A stretch of 64,000 bases of DNA from Corynebacterium urogenitale (GCF_009026825.1 NZ_CP045032.1:496001-560000), one strand, 5' to 3'. Positions 1 to 8,919 are shown, numbered from the stretch's first letter. The notes: generated by a model from the letters alone, not told the origin. Numbers and translations are program-made.

Positions 1-47
1 TCATTATTGATCGGGGCGTGATCGGAGGAGTTGTTGTTCTCTGTCAT
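1..47 (-). CDS. 5' end of an unidentified gene running off the window
   Basis: An ATG on the minus strand opens a frame MTENNNSSDHAPINN that stays open to the window edge. A -10-like TACAGT lies 7 nt before the ATG on that strand, which would fit a leaderless transcript. In mycobacteria the gene next to lmeA encodes a thioredoxin-like or sulfurtransferase protein, but 15 residues are too few to say whether this is the same. Confidence 0.4.
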   Translation of the reverse strand, partial: MTENNNSSDHAPINN

Positions 48-115
48 GGCCACCACTGTACCGCCAGCAGGATCGCCTGCTGTCGGTCAGCGTGGTTTGT
101 GGTGATAAGCGGGTT

Positions 116-946
116 CTAGAGCCCCGGCTCTTCAGTTTCCGGCAGAGGCCTGGTCCGTGGTGCGAGATCCTGGATGCTCACAGATGTGTAGTACTGCTCA
201 GCTTCGATGAATACGCTGCCGCCGGAGACGTAGATCCGGACGGGTTTCCCGCGCAGAGGCAGCGTGCTTGTGTCTAGCTTCATGGTGAACTGATCCATGA
301 TGTGCTGCCTGGTGGCGTCGGATAGCTCGTTGCCGTCCGTGACAGTGGCGGAGGACTCGCTCGCCGGAGCTTCGATGACGTCCGTTGCGGTGATGTAGGC
401 TTCGCCAGCCTTGACTCGCAGGGACACCTGCACCGTCGCGGGGAGGTTGTATCCCTTCGGAGTGCCTTCGAAGATGGCTTCGGATTCCCAGCCACCGCGA
501 GGGGAGATGTCGTCCTTGTTTTGAATGAGTAGATCGCTGATTTTGATCTTGTCGCCGATTGACACGCCATCTAGCTGGATGCGGTAGAAGACTTTGCGCG
601 CTGGTGCGTTCTCGATGTTGCCTGTGAAGACATCATCGGAGGTGACGGTGACGTATTGTGCAGAAGAGTGCACGCTCATCAGCCCCCAGCCGGGGACATC
701 GACGTCACGTGCGGTGACTGTTACCGAAGGTAATTCGTGAGTAAAAGTGCTCGCAACATAGGGGAATCCAGCGACTTCCACAGCAGGTGGATTGGGGAGG
801 TCACTGTTGGTGTATAGCCGCTGGGAGATTCTATACTCGGTTCTCGCGGCCACCAAACTATCCGCGATCACGGCCATAACGAAGGCGATAATCAGGCCGA
901 CAGCTACCCAGATGAGGGTGCGGCGACGGGGCGAAAAGCTACTCAT
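116..946 (-). CDS. lmeA: LmeA-type phospholipid-binding protein (DUF2993)
   Basis: 276 aa. An N-terminal membrane anchor (about residues 10-32, LIWVAVGLIIAFVMAVIADS) is followed by an extracytoplasmic DUF2993 domain with the typical 'VEVAGFPYV' segment near residue 55. In mycobacteria LmeA is a phospholipid-binding protein needed for lipomannan elongation. The gene is divergent from the GlnR-type regulator and mshD, as in Mycobacterium tuberculosis (Rv0817c-Rv0818-Rv0819), which supports orthology. The ATG at 946 is preceded on the minus strand by TATAAA about 8 nt upstream, so the mRNA may be leaderless; AGGGG just before the ATG could otherwise act as a ribosome site. A role in lipoglycan synthesis here is inferred from family and position. 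Confidence 0.75.
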   Translation of the reverse strand: MSSFSPRRRTLIWVAVGLIIAFVMAVIADSLVAARTEYRISQRLYTNSDLPNPPAVEVAGFPYVASTFTHELPSVTVTARDVDVPGWGLMSVHSSAQYVTVTSDDVFTGNIENAPARKVFYRIQLDGVSIGDKIKISDLLIQNKDDISPRGGWESEAIFEGTPKGYNLPATVQVSLRVKAGEAYITATDVIEAPASESSATVTDGNELSDATRQHIMDQFTMKLDTSTLPLRGKPVRIYVSGGSVFIEAEQYYTSVSIQDLAPRTRPLPETEEPGL

Positions 947-1121
947 TACCCCTATTTATATCTTATTTTGGCTGGCTATTAGGTATTGTGGATGCATCGC
1001 ATACGCAGGTGAGTAGCTCATCGCGACGGTGAAATAGACCGACAGGTCAGTTTCTTCTTTCCGAATGCCGGATCTCCAGCGTCTGCCCTAGCGAGTTGTA
1101 CAAGGAAGAGGGACACCTGAA

Positions 1122-1805
1122 ATGAAAGTAGCTGTTGTTTCCCGTGCTACTGATGTGTCCGATGTGTTGCCGACCTTGCCGCTGTTGAGCCATGAGCTCC
1201 AGTTGATTCCAGCCGAGACCAAGTCCATCCGGTTGCTGTCTGATTGCAATGTCGTGATTATGGACGTGACGGGCAATGATTTGCTCTCCGCGCGCGATTT
1301 CTGCCGCGCTATCGCCGCTGCCCACCCAGATCTTCCTGTGGTTGTGGCGATCGCCGAATCTTCACTTATCGCGCTCGATGGTTCATGGGCTGTGGACGAC
1401 TTTCTCCTGCCGACCGCCACGCCAGTCGAGATCGACGCTCGTCTCCGCCTGCTGTTGATGCGCCGCCCGGTGCCGGTGGAGCAAGCCGAGGACTCGCAGG
1501 TTGCTGCGATTGGTGACCTAGTGGTCGACGAGGTCACCTACGTAGCGCGCGTGGACGGCAAGCCCCTGGATCTCACCTACAAGGAATTTGAACTCCTGCA
1601 CTTCCTGGTGAAAAACGCCGGCCGCGTTTTCTCTCGTGAACAACTCCTACAAGATGTGTGGGGTTACGATTACTTCGGTGGTGCCCGTACGGTGGACGTC
1701 CACGTTCGACGCCTGCGAGCCAAACTGGGTCGAGACTACGAAAATGTGATCGCGACTGTGCGTAACGTGGGATACAAGGCAGTGGACCCCAACGAATTGG
1801 ATTAA
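1122..1805 (+). CDS. glnR: GlnR-type winged-helix response regulator
   Basis: 227 aa. Residues 1-120 form an OmpR-like receiver, with Asp48 in 'VVIMDV' at the usual phosphoacceptor place but without the full acidic pocket, as in actinobacterial GlnR. Residues 130-220 are an OmpR/PhoB winged helix ('LTYKEFELL', 'RTVDVHVRRLRAKLG'). The sequence is close to M. tuberculosis Rv0818 (GlnR), and the neighbours lmeA and mshD match. GlnR controls nitrogen assimilation genes in other actinobacteria. In corynebacteria AmtR is thought to hold that role, so the targets here are unknown. mshD starts 2 nt after the stop, so the two are probably co-transcribed. Confidence 0.8.
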   Translation: MKVAVVSRATDVSDVLPTLPLLSHELQLIPAETKSIRLLSDCNVVIMDVTGNDLLSARDFCRAIAAAHPDLPVVVAIAESSLIALDGSWAVDDFLLPTATPVEIDARLRLLLMRRPVPVEQAEDSQVAAIGDLVVDEVTYVARVDGKPLDLTYKEFELLHFLVKNAGRVFSREQLLQDVWGYDYFGGARTVDVHVRRLRAKLGRDYENVIATVRNVGYKAVDPNELD

Positions 1806-1807
1806 CC

Positions 1808-2830
1808 ATGACTAGCAGCGATGTTACCTACACCTCTTATGACGATTTGCACGCCCATCCTGGCGTGGTGGACAAGGTTCTGGCGCTGCTTGACGAGGTT
1901 CGGGAGCACGACGATGTCGCTGCCCTGAGCGAGGCTTTCGTCCGCGCTATTCGTGAGGATCACGGATATCGCTTCGTTGTCGCTTCCGAAGGGGAGCCGG
2001 AGGAGGGGCCGGCGATCGGCGTGCTTGGCGTGGACGAGGTGCACACGGTGGAGCTCACCGTGTTCCCTGCTCGACGCCACTGCGGCATTGGTCGCGGGTT
2101 ATTCGAGGCAGCTGGTAGGGAGCTTGGCCTCAGCGGGGTCATCGATGTCTGGGCTCACGGGGATTCTCCCTCCGCGCAAAAACTGGTGGAAGCTTTGGGA
2201 GGCCGCCGCACGCGAGAATTGTTGAAGATGGCGGTGCGATGCGAGCCCGGTTCCGCCCAGCGTGATGATTTCGTGCAAGCAGAGGAAAAAGCTCGCGCTG
2301 CGATCGGTGATCAAGAGGTGGAAATACTGACCTACCCGCAGGCCGCGGAAGCCTATGGTGAGGAGTTCGTGGACCAGGAATGGGTGCGCGTGAATAATGA
2401 GGCTTTCGCTTGGCATCCAGAGCAGGGCGGATGGGATACCGCCCGCCTGGTCAGTGCGCGGGAGACTGACTGGTACCGACCAGAGGGTGTGTGGATGCTG
2501 TGGGCCACGGATGAGGTCAATCAGGAGCCTCGGTGCCTCGGCTTCCACTGGACAAAGGTGCCGCCGGAGGAGCGGGAGAAGCCCGCAGGTGAGCGTGCTG
2601 GCGAGGTGTATGTGGTGTGCTTGGCAGATGAAGCGCGCGGTCGCGGGCTCGGTGGAACAATTTCTCTCATTGGCATGGGGTCGCTCCTGGAGCAGGGTGC
2701 AGGCGTGATCGAGTTGTATGTGGAGGGCGACAATGCTCCGGCCGTGGCGACGTACCGTCGCTTGGGTTTCGAGGTCGTCCATACTGATGTCGTCTATCGG
2801 GGCGATATCGACGCGGTCATCGGCGAGTAG
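1808..2830 (+). CDS. mshD: Mycothiol synthase
   Basis: 340 aa, slightly longer than mycobacterial MshD. Two GNAT domains can be seen: residues about 50-150 ('VFPARRHCGIGRGLFEAAGRE') and about 190-335 ('VCLADEARGRGLGGTISLIGMG', 'NAPAVATYRRLGFEVVHTD'). The enzyme acetylates Cys-GlcN-Ins with acetyl-CoA in the last step of mycothiol synthesis, the main low-molecular-weight thiol of actinobacteria, in the cytosol. It follows glnR by 2 nt and is followed by a hairpin and then the pst operon, the same order as in M. tuberculosis. Confidence 0.92.
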   Translation: MTSSDVTYTSYDDLHAHPGVVDKVLALLDEVREHDDVAALSEAFVRAIREDHGYRFVVASEGEPEEGPAIGVLGVDEVHTVELTVFPARRHCGIGRGLFEAAGRELGLSGVIDVWAHGDSPSAQKLVEALGGRRTRELLKMAVRCEPGSAQRDDFVQAEEKARAAIGDQEVEILTYPQAAEAYGEEFVDQEWVRVNNEAFAWHPEQGGWDTARLVSARETDWYRPEGVWMLWATDEVNQEPRCLGFHWTKVPPEEREKPAGERAGEVYVVCLADEARGRGLGGTISLIGMGSLLEQGAGVIELYVEGDNAPAVATYRRLGFEVVHTDVVYRGDIDAVIGE

Positions 2831-2850
2831 GGGGCTCGCACCGTATTTTT

Positions 2851-2878
2851 CCTTCCGTCACCAATGGTGAACGGAAGG
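2851..2878 (+). terminator. Hairpin after mshD
   Basis: CCTTCCGT pairs with ACGGAAGG and CACC with GGTG around a short AAT loop, with one unpaired A. There is no strong T-run, only GGTTAATT, so termination may be weak. It overlaps a reverse-oriented PHO-like repeat pair. Confidence 0.5.
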
Positions 2879-2883
2879 TTAAT
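2866..2883 (-). promoter_or_regulatory. Second PHO-box-like repeat pair (reverse orientation)
   Basis: GGTGAAC (2866-2872) and GGTTAAT (2877-2883) begin 11 bp apart. On the minus strand they read ATTAACC and GTTCACC, the unit seen at 2992-3009 and close to the Streptomyces PHO box (11-bp repeats of GTTCACC). It lies about 290 bp before pstS and also forms part of the mshD hairpin, so it may be coincidental. Confidence 0.35.
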
Positions 2884-2991
2884 TCGTTGCAGTGTTGAGG
2901 GGCTTAAGGGGCGCGATTCTTCGCGGGGGTAGGGGGTAATTTTAGAAAAGTTTAGGAAATTTTGAGCCATCTGACCTGCGGGAATCTTTGA

Positions 2992-3009
2992 GTTAACCCT
3001 GAGTTTACC
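2992..3009 (+). promoter_or_regulatory. PHO-box-like direct repeat upstream of pstS
   Basis: GTTAACC (2992-2998) and GTTTACC (3003-3009) are spaced exactly 11 bp, matching the layout of phosphate-response PhoP/PhoR boxes (GTTCACC repeats) in Streptomyces. The position, about 165 bp before the pstS start codon, suits a phosphate-starvation activator site. The corynebacterial PhoR consensus could not be checked here. Confidence 0.5.
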
Positions 3010-3171
3010 TTTAAGGACCTTTGAGTCTATGTCGGGTCGATAACTTTCTATTCGTTGCACCAAGCAATCCTGGCCAGCATGCCCACAGGTATCGCTTTAG
3101 GCGCAGTGTTTTGCCCGTGCTCGATGATCCACACATCTCTGACACTGACATTTTCTTTCGGAGGAAACACC

Positions 3172-4281
3172 GTGAAGTCCAATCTGAAGCACATCAGCGC
3201 CGCTGCTGGTGTTCTGTTCGCAGGTTCGCTCGTTCTGACCGCTTGCTCCAACGCAGACAACTCTTCTTCCAATGGTGAGGGCGGCAGCGAGTCCAACTAC
3301 GAGATGACCGACGCCACCGGTGAGCTGGCTGGAGAGGGTGCATCCTCCCAGCAGAACGCTATGGAGAACGTCTTCGGTCCAGCTTTCTCCGCTTCCGGCT
3401 CCAGCCTGGCATACAACTCCACGGGCTCCGGCGCTGGCCAGACGCAGTTCGTTGCCGGCCAGGTTGCATTCGCAGGCTCTGACTCCCCCCTGAAGGACGA
3501 GCAGATTGAGGATGCCAAGAAGCGCTGTGAGGGCAATGACGCTTGGCACCTGCCAATGGTCATCGGCCCAGTTGCCATCGCCTACAACCTCGATGGTGTT
3601 GACGAGCTGAACCTGTCCACCGAGACCATCGCCAAGATCTTCAAGGGCGATATCAAGAAGTGGAACGACCAGGCTATCGCAGCTGAGAACGAGGGCGTCG
3701 AGCTGCCTGACCAGGACATCTCCGTTGTCTACCGCTCTGACGAGTCCGGTACCTCCGACAACTTCCAGAAGTTCCTGAAGGCTTCTGCTGGTGACATCTG
3801 GGAGGATGAGGGCAAGGCCTTCCCAACCGCTACCGGTTCCGGCGCTAACGGCTCCACCGGTGTTGCCGACCAGGTTGCAGCTACCCCAGGTGCCATCACC
3901 TACGTTGAGTCCGGCTTCGCCAAGGAGCGCGATGAGCTCGGCATGGCAAAGATCGACTTCGGTGCAGGCCCAGTTGAACTGAGCAAGGACACTGTCAACG
4001 CCGCTCTGTCTGCAGCGAAGTTCGAAGGCGAGGGTCACAACCTGGTTGTGGACTCCGAGGCCCTGTACTCCGAGAACGGCGAAGGCCAGTACCCTCTGGT
4101 TCTGACCACCTACGAAATTGTCTGCTCCGCGGGTTACGACGAGAACACCGCAGGCCTGGTGAAGAACTTCCTGTACACCATCCTGGATAACCAGAATGAG
4201 GATCTGGAGAACGCTGGTTACATCCCAGTTGACGGCGACTTCAAGGCAAAGCTCGAAGAAGCCGTGAAGGCTCTGGGTTAA
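3172..4281 (+). CDS. pstS: Phosphate ABC transporter substrate-binding lipoprotein
   Basis: 369 aa from the GTG at 3172, chosen because GGAGG lies 8 nt upstream and the protein then begins with a normal signal peptide. An in-frame ATG at 3055 would add 39 unlikely residues. The lipobox LVLTAC places the lipidated Cys at residue 25. The mature part has PstS phosphate-binding motifs ('EGASSQQNAMENVFGP', 'YRSDESGTSDNFQKFL'). It captures inorganic phosphate outside the membrane for PstCAB. It is the first gene of pstSCAB and codon use is strongly biased, which suggests high expression under phosphate limitation. Confidence 0.95.
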   Translation: MKSNLKHISAAAGVLFAGSLVLTACSNADNSSSNGEGGSESNYEMTDATGELAGEGASSQQNAMENVFGPAFSASGSSLAYNSTGSGAGQTQFVAGQVAFAGSDSPLKDEQIEDAKKRCEGNDAWHLPMVIGPVAIAYNLDGVDELNLSTETIAKIFKGDIKKWNDQAIAAENEGVELPDQDISVVYRSDESGTSDNFQKFLKASAGDIWEDEGKAFPTATGSGANGSTGVADQVAATPGAITYVESGFAKERDELGMAKIDFGAGPVELSKDTVNAALSAAKFEGEGHNLVVDSEALYSENGEGQYPLVLTTYEIVCSAGYDENTAGLVKNFLYTILDNQNEDLENAGYIPVDGDFKAKLEEAVKALG

Positions 4282-4331
4282 TAGCCCAGGAATGCTGACA
4301 TAGTTCCACTGAATTTCAGCGATTTATTCGA

Positions 4332-4370
4332 GAACCCCCGAACGGACGCTCTAGTAGCCCTCGGGGGTTC
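4332..4370 (+). other. Inverted repeat between pstS and pstC
   Basis: GAACCCCCGA (4332-4341) and TCGGGGGTTC (4361-4370) are a perfect 10-bp inverted repeat with a 19-nt loop and no T-run. In the mRNA it could protect the pstS 3' end or slow read-through, giving more PstS than PstCAB. That is inference from position. Confidence 0.55.
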
Positions 4371-4399
4371 CGGTGCGAAAACCACAAAAGGACAATCCC

Positions 4400-5455
4400 A
4401 TGGCAAACGCCAATAAAATCGAGGTCGAGCATGAGCCCGATCTCACTGCGGCAGCCAAGCCGCTCGCGGAGTCTGGGGAACAGCACTCCCAGCGCTCCGG
4501 TGGTAGCTCCGTGAAGCGTCCTGGTGACGTGATTTTCGAATCCCTCGCGAAGGGATCCGCGATCCTCATCACTGTCATCATTGCGCTGATCGCGCTGTTC
4601 CTCCTGATGCGCGCCATCCCTGCGATGAATCGCTTGGAGAATGGCTTCTTCAGCTTCTTCACCTACGGTGACCGTTGGAACACGAACTACGTATCCAACG
4701 ATGGCATGATGCAGTTCGGTATCCCGAACCTGTTCTTCACCACCGTCTTGGTATCTTTGCTCGCCCTGATCCTGGCAATGCCAGTGGCACTGGGCGTGGC
4801 CATTTTCTTGTCCAACTACTGCCCTAAGAAGCTGGTGAAGCCACTGGGCTTCATGGTGGATTTGCTCGCAGCCGTGCCATCGATCGTGTTCGGTATCTGG
4901 GGTATCCAGGTGCTCGGTCCGGCGATTGGCCCGTTCCTCGAGTGGCTGTCCGGTTGGGCTGGCGGTTTCTTCCTCTTCAACTATGAGCAGGGAACGTCCC
5001 CGGCATTCTCCACTGCCCGCAATATCTTCACCGGTGGTGTGGTGCTGGCAATCATGATCTTGCCTGTTATCGCTGCAACTACCCGTGAGGTCTTCGTACA
5101 AACCCCGAAGGGTCACATCGAGGCGGCTCTCGCCCTCGGAGCAACCCGATGGGAAGTCGTGCGCATGACTGTTCTCCCATTCGGTATGTCCGGCTACATC
5201 TCTGGTGGCATGCTCGGCCTCGGCCGTGCCTTGGGTGAGACCATGGCGCTGTACATGGTGATCGCCTCCGCTCCCGACTTCCGTGGCTCCCTGATGGATG
5301 GTGGTACGACGTTCGCTACGGCCATCGCTAACGCTGCCCCCGAGTTCAATGACGACCTGAAGGCTGGCGCCTACATCGCCGCCGGCCTGGTGCTCTTCGT
5401 TCTCACCTTCGTGGTGAACGCTGCAGCTCGTGCCGTCGTCTCCAAGAAGTCTTAG
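4400..5455 (+). CDS. pstC: Phosphate ABC transporter permease PstC
   Basis: 351 aa from the ATG at 4400, which has AAAGGA 6 nt before it; the frame extends 9 codons further upstream without a ribosome site. A charged N-terminal tail of about 50 residues precedes six predicted membrane helices. The ABC permease EAA loop is 'EAALALGATRWEVVRMTVLPFGMSGYIS', shown here in parts: EAALALGATRWEVV near residue 240, then VLPFGMSGYISG. It forms the membrane channel with PstA. It lies 118 nt after pstS, with the hairpin between, and 13 nt before pstA. Confidence 0.94.
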   Translation: MANANKIEVEHEPDLTAAAKPLAESGEQHSQRSGGSSVKRPGDVIFESLAKGSAILITVIIALIALFLLMRAIPAMNRLENGFFSFFTYGDRWNTNYVSNDGMMQFGIPNLFFTTVLVSLLALILAMPVALGVAIFLSNYCPKKLVKPLGFMVDLLAAVPSIVFGIWGIQVLGPAIGPFLEWLSGWAGGFFLFNYEQGTSPAFSTARNIFTGGVVLAIMILPVIAATTREVFVQTPKGHIEAALALGATRWEVVRMTVLPFGMSGYISGGMLGLGRALGETMALYMVIASAPDFRGSLMDGGTTFATAIANAAPEFNDDLKAGAYIAAGLVLFVLTFVVNAAARAVVSKKS

Positions 5456-5468
5456 GAGACCCAGAGAC

Positions 5469-6383
5469 ATGACTAACGCAGTAGCAAGTAAAAAGAGCAG
5501 CAAGAACAACAAGTTGTTCTCCGACATCTCCTCCGCCCGTAAGGGCAAGGACAAAATCGCAACCGCCGTCATTTATCTGGCGATGGCTATCGCATTGGCA
5601 CCGCTGATTTGGGTGCTTGTGACGGTGCTCATTAACGGCCTGCCGAGCCTGCTGAACGCAGACTGGTTTTCCTACGACATGGCTGGTCAGGCCAACAATG
5701 CCCCGGGCGGCGGTATCGCGCACGCCATCATCGGTACCATCGTCCAGGTCCTCGTGACCTCCCTCATTTCGGTGCCGATTGGTGTCCTGACCGGTATCTA
5801 CCTGGTGGAGTATGCCCGCGGTGGCTTCCTCGGCCGAATCACGACGTTCATGGTGGACATCCTCACGGGTGTGCCCTCCATCGTCGCCGCACTGTTCGTC
5901 TACGCCATGTGGATCACCATGTTCGGCTTTGACCGCTCCGGCTTTGCCGTGTCCATCGCCCTGGTTCTGCTGATGGTTCCGATCATTGTTCGTAATACTG
6001 AGGAGATGCTGCGCATCGTGCCGATGGATCTGCGTGAGGCCTCCTACGCTCTCGGTGTTCCGAAGTGGAAGACCATCGTCAAGATTGTGCTGCCAACGGC
6101 TCTGTCCGGCATCGTCACCGGCATCATGTTGGCTGTTGCTCGCGTGATGGGCGAGTCCGCTCCGGTGCTGATCCTGGTGGGCTCCACTCCGGCCATCAAC
6201 TGGAACGTGTTCGATGGCAACCAGAACTCCCTGCCACTGTTCATGCTGCAGATGTACCGAGCGGGCAACAACGAGTACGTGCTTGAGCGCATGTGGGGCG
6301 CGGCCCTGACGCTCGTGGTCCTGGTGGCTGCTTTGATGCTGGGAGCCCGCTTCATCTCGAAGCGATTCTCCGTCAAGGTGTAA
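5469..6383 (+). CDS. pstA: Phosphate ABC transporter permease PstA
   Basis: 304 aa from the ATG at 5469, with AGGAG 10 nt upstream. The Lys-rich N-terminus (residues 1-30) is cytoplasmic and is followed by six membrane segments. The permease loop is 'EASYALGVPKWKTIVKIVLP' near residue 195. It pairs with PstC to form the inner-membrane phosphate channel driven by PstB. The pstC-pstA gap is 13 nt, consistent with one operon. Confidence 0.94.
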   Translation: MTNAVASKKSSKNNKLFSDISSARKGKDKIATAVIYLAMAIALAPLIWVLVTVLINGLPSLLNADWFSYDMAGQANNAPGGGIAHAIIGTIVQVLVTSLISVPIGVLTGIYLVEYARGGFLGRITTFMVDILTGVPSIVAALFVYAMWITMFGFDRSGFAVSIALVLLMVPIIVRNTEEMLRIVPMDLREASYALGVPKWKTIVKIVLPTALSGIVTGIMLAVARVMGESAPVLILVGSTPAINWNVFDGNQNSLPLFMLQMYRAGNNEYVLERMWGAALTLVVLVAALMLGARFISKRFSVKV

Positions 6384-6443
6384 ATCCCCGACGCCACTGA
6401 AATCTAGAGACAGTCACCACCTCAAGGAAGAAAGTAAACAATC

Positions 6444-7220
6444 ATGGCAAAGCGCCTCGACCTCAATAATGTCGACATCTTCTATGGCGATTTCCACGCG
6501 GTCCAGAACGTCAACCTTCACATCCCGCCCAAGGCCGTGACCGCATTTATTGGCCCATCCGGCTGTGGTAAGTCTACCGTCCTGCGCACTCTGAACCGTA
6601 TGCACGAAGTCATCCCTGGTGCGTACGTCAAGGGTGAAATCCTCCTGGACGGCGAGGATATTTACGGCCCAAAGGTCGATCCTGTGGCCGTGCGGAACAC
6701 CATCGGCATGGTGTTCCAGAAGGCGAACCCATTCCCTACGATGTCTATCGAAGAAAACGTCGTGGCGGGTCTGAAGCTCTCTGGTGAGAAGAACAAGAAG
6801 AAGCTCAAGGAAGTGGCGGAAAAGGCCCTTCGCGGTGCGAACCTGTGGGAAGAGGTGAAGGACCGTCTGGATAAGCCGGGCGGAGGCCTCTCCGGTGGTC
6901 AGCAGCAGCGTCTGTGCATTGCTCGCGCCATCGCAGTGGAGCCGGAGGTTCTGCTCATGGACGAGCCTTGCTCCGCACTGGATCCCATTTCCACCCTTGC
7001 TGTGGAGGATCTCATCCACGAGCTGAAGGAAAAGTTCACCATCGTCATCGTGACGCACAATATGCAGCAGGCATCCCGTGTGTCCGATCAGACTGCCTTC
7101 TACTCTCTGGAAGCCACGGGTCGCCCAGGGCAGCTCATCGAGGTTGGGCCGACGACCAAGATCTTCGAGAACCCTGACAAGAAGGAAACGGAAGACTACA
7201 TCTCCGGTCGCTTCGGATAA
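6444..7220 (+). CDS. pstB: Phosphate ABC transporter ATPase
   Basis: 258 aa, the usual PstB length. Walker A is GPSGCGKST near residue 33, the signature [14 protein letters not shown] near residue 150, and Walker [14 protein letters not shown] near residue 172. It powers phosphate import through PstCA. AAGGAAG lies about 12 nt before the ATG and the gap from pstA is 60 nt. It closes the pst operon. phoU is nearby but on the opposite strand. Confidence 0.95.
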   Translation: MAKRLDLNNVDIFYGDFHAVQNVNLHIPPKAVTAFIGPSGCGKSTVLRTLNRMHEVIPGAYVKGEILLDGEDIYGPKVDPVAVRNTIGMVFQKANPFPTMSIEENVVAGLKLSGEKNKKKLKEVAEKALRGANLWEEVKDRLDKPGGGLSGGQQQRLCIARAIAVEPEVLLMDEPCSALDPISTLAVEDLIHELKEKFTIVIVTHNMQQASRVSDQTAFYSLEATGRPGQLIEVGPTTKIFENPDKKETEDYISGRFG

Positions 7221-7654
7221 GCAGGTACCCATCGAGGTGCCGAACTTCGCGTCCGGCGGCGTGCCTCTCCGGTGCGTCCGGTGTGCACAGAGGTGAAGTG
7301 GCTGATAGGCCAGCTGTTGTCAGTCGGGCTGGCCAATCCGCTCACTTTTCCGCCAGCGCACCTGGAGGTGTTGAACACCTTGCCCACGTAGCCGCTCTTC
7401 TTCCCTCACACCCTCAGTGGATCGGGTGCGAAAAGGGGAGAAGGGCGGCTTTATTCTGTGGCGATCGAGGGTTAACGCAGGTGGCCAGTGACATGTGCAG
7501 GTCGCCAAGGGACTACTACAGGCGGCCGGGAGGGGGCTAACACAGGTGGGGCGAATGAAGTGTCGGGATCAGTGCGAAAAATCTCTACAATGGGTGTGGA
7601 GCCAAACATAAAATCCACATGCAAAACCAGCAGATATCCGCAGGAGGTACACCC
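7221..7654. other. Non-coding stretch between pstB and gntK
   Basis: 434 nt without a credible gene. A -10-like TACAAT at 7586-7591 may serve gntK, but no good -35 lies in front of it. AGGAGG at 7642-7647 sets the gntK start. No strong terminator for the pst operon was found. Confidence 0.5.
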
Positions 7655-8185
7655 ATGGGAGCGCAACCATTGCATATCGTCGTGATGGGAGTGAGCGGAA
7701 GCGGCAAGACCACCCTGGCTCGCACGATCGCTGAGCGTACTGGTCGGCCACTGTTGGAGGCTGATGACCTCCATCCCGCAGAGAATCTGGCGATTCTCCA
7801 GGATGGAAAGCTTCCGGGGGAGCGAGCTCGCATTGCCTGGTTAGATATGGTCCGCGAATGGATGGATGGGCAGGCTCAGCAAGGACATTCCACCATCGTC
7901 GCCTGCACGGCTCTAACCAAGGGCCATCGGGAGCGCCTCAATGAAGCCGACGGCGTGGTCTTTTATGTACACCTCTATGGCACCGAGGACGTCCTAGCGG
8001 ACCGTATGGCCCGTCGCATCGGTGAGGACATGCCAAGGGAATTGTTGGATGCACAGCTGCCCATGCTGCAGAGGCTTACCCCAGACGAGCGAGGCTTACA
8101 GCTGGATGTCGCGCGGACTCCCGAACAGCTGGCAGATGATGCCATGGCTGCCGCGAACTTCGCAGAGAAGGCCTACCAGGACTAA
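7655..8185 (+). CDS. gntK: Gluconokinase
   Basis: 176 aa from the ATG at 7655 (AGGAGG 7 nt upstream; an in-frame ATG at 7619 lacks a ribosome site). The P-loop GVSGSGKTT is at residues 12-20 and 'LEADDLHPAEN' near residue 35 is typical of the GntK family. It phosphorylates gluconate to 6-phosphogluconate for the pentose phosphate pathway. The stop codon overlaps that of phoU by 4 nt on the opposite strand. No gluconate permease is adjacent. Confidence 0.92.
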   Translation: MGAQPLHIVVMGVSGSGKTTLARTIAERTGRPLLEADDLHPAENLAILQDGKLPGERARIAWLDMVREWMDGQAQQGHSTIVACTALTKGHRERLNEADGVVFYVHLYGTEDVLADRMARRIGEDMPRELLDAQLPMLQRLTPDERGLQLDVARTPEQLADDAMAAANFAEKAYQD

Positions 8186-8919
8186 TCCCAGATCTCGCCG
8201 TAGCGGCGCGAGATCTCATCGAACTGGGTCTCGAAGCGGTCCTGCTGTTCCTTGGTGCGTTTAGCCTGCTGGTATTCCTCTGGGTGCATACCAGTGGCCA
8301 TGTAAACAACACGAGAAGCGATCGAGACCGCGTGATCGGAATACCGCTCAAGGTAGCGGGAGAGAAGAGTAATGTCTACGGCCGCGCGCGTATCATGCGG
8401 CCAGTCGCGTTGGGTGGTGAGTGTGAAGAGGTGGCGGTGCAGGTCATCCACTGCGTCGTCATCGTCTGCGAGCTCGAGCGCTCGGTTGACGTCGGCGGTG
8501 ACGAGGACGTCCTTAATCTTCGCTGCTGTGCGTATTGCCTGCGAAGACATCTCCTCAATAAAAGGGCGAACCTCGGCCGGAACCACGTGCTGTGGGTGGC
8601 GGCGGCGCGCCAAATTTGCCACATGCACGGATAAGGCGGCCATGCGGGCGAGATCCTCGACAATGTAAATGCCGGAAACTACTTGGCGGAGATCGCTGGC
8701 CACTGGTCCTTCCAGTGCGAGGAGCTCGAACGCGGCAGACTCGCACTTCGAGCGTAATTCCTCCATGGTGTCGATACTGCTCACGATCTCCTCGGCCACG
8801 CCGAGGTCAGCCTCGAGCAGAGCCTTGGAGGCAGATTCCATAGACGCGCGCACGAGATCACTCATGATCAGTAGATCATGAGTGAATTTATTCATCTGTT
8901 CTCTATAGGCGCTGCGCAT
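8182..8919 (-). CDS. phoU: Phosphate signalling protein PhoU
   Basis: 245 aa with two PhoU three-helix repeats (about residues 15-105 and 120-215). The segment 'VASDLRQVVSGIYIVEDLARM' carries the acidic metal-binding pattern and 'YLERYSDHAVSIASRVVYMATG' is its second-repeat counterpart. PhoU tempers the phosphate sensor kinase and PstSCAB. It is separated from pst by gntK and transcribed in the opposite direction, as in C. glutamicum, where phoU also sits next to pstB and dus. Confidence 0.92.
   Translation of the reverse strand: MRSAYREQMNKFTHDLLIMSDLVRASMESASKALLEADLGVAEEIVSSIDTMEELRSKCESAAFELLALEGPVASDLRQVVSGIYIVEDLARMAALSVHVANLARRRHPQHVVPAEVRPFIEEMSSQAIRTAAKIKDVLVTADVNRALELADDDDAVDDLHRHLFTLTTQRDWPHDTRAAVDITLLSRYLERYSDHAVSIASRVVYMATGMHPEEYQQAKRTKEQQDRFETQFDEISRRYGEIWD

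Noticed and set aside
4316..5572. Long open frames antisense to pstS, pstC, the purine permease, gltA and actA (for example 4316-5572, 11130-12062, 48157-49599, 58200-59462 on the minus strand)
   Set aside because: They mirror highly expressed genes with strong codon bias, have odd composition and no ribosome site or family motif. They are shadows of the real genes.
7283..7540. A small gene between pstB and gntK
   Set aside because: No ribosome site, biased composition or recognisable motif.
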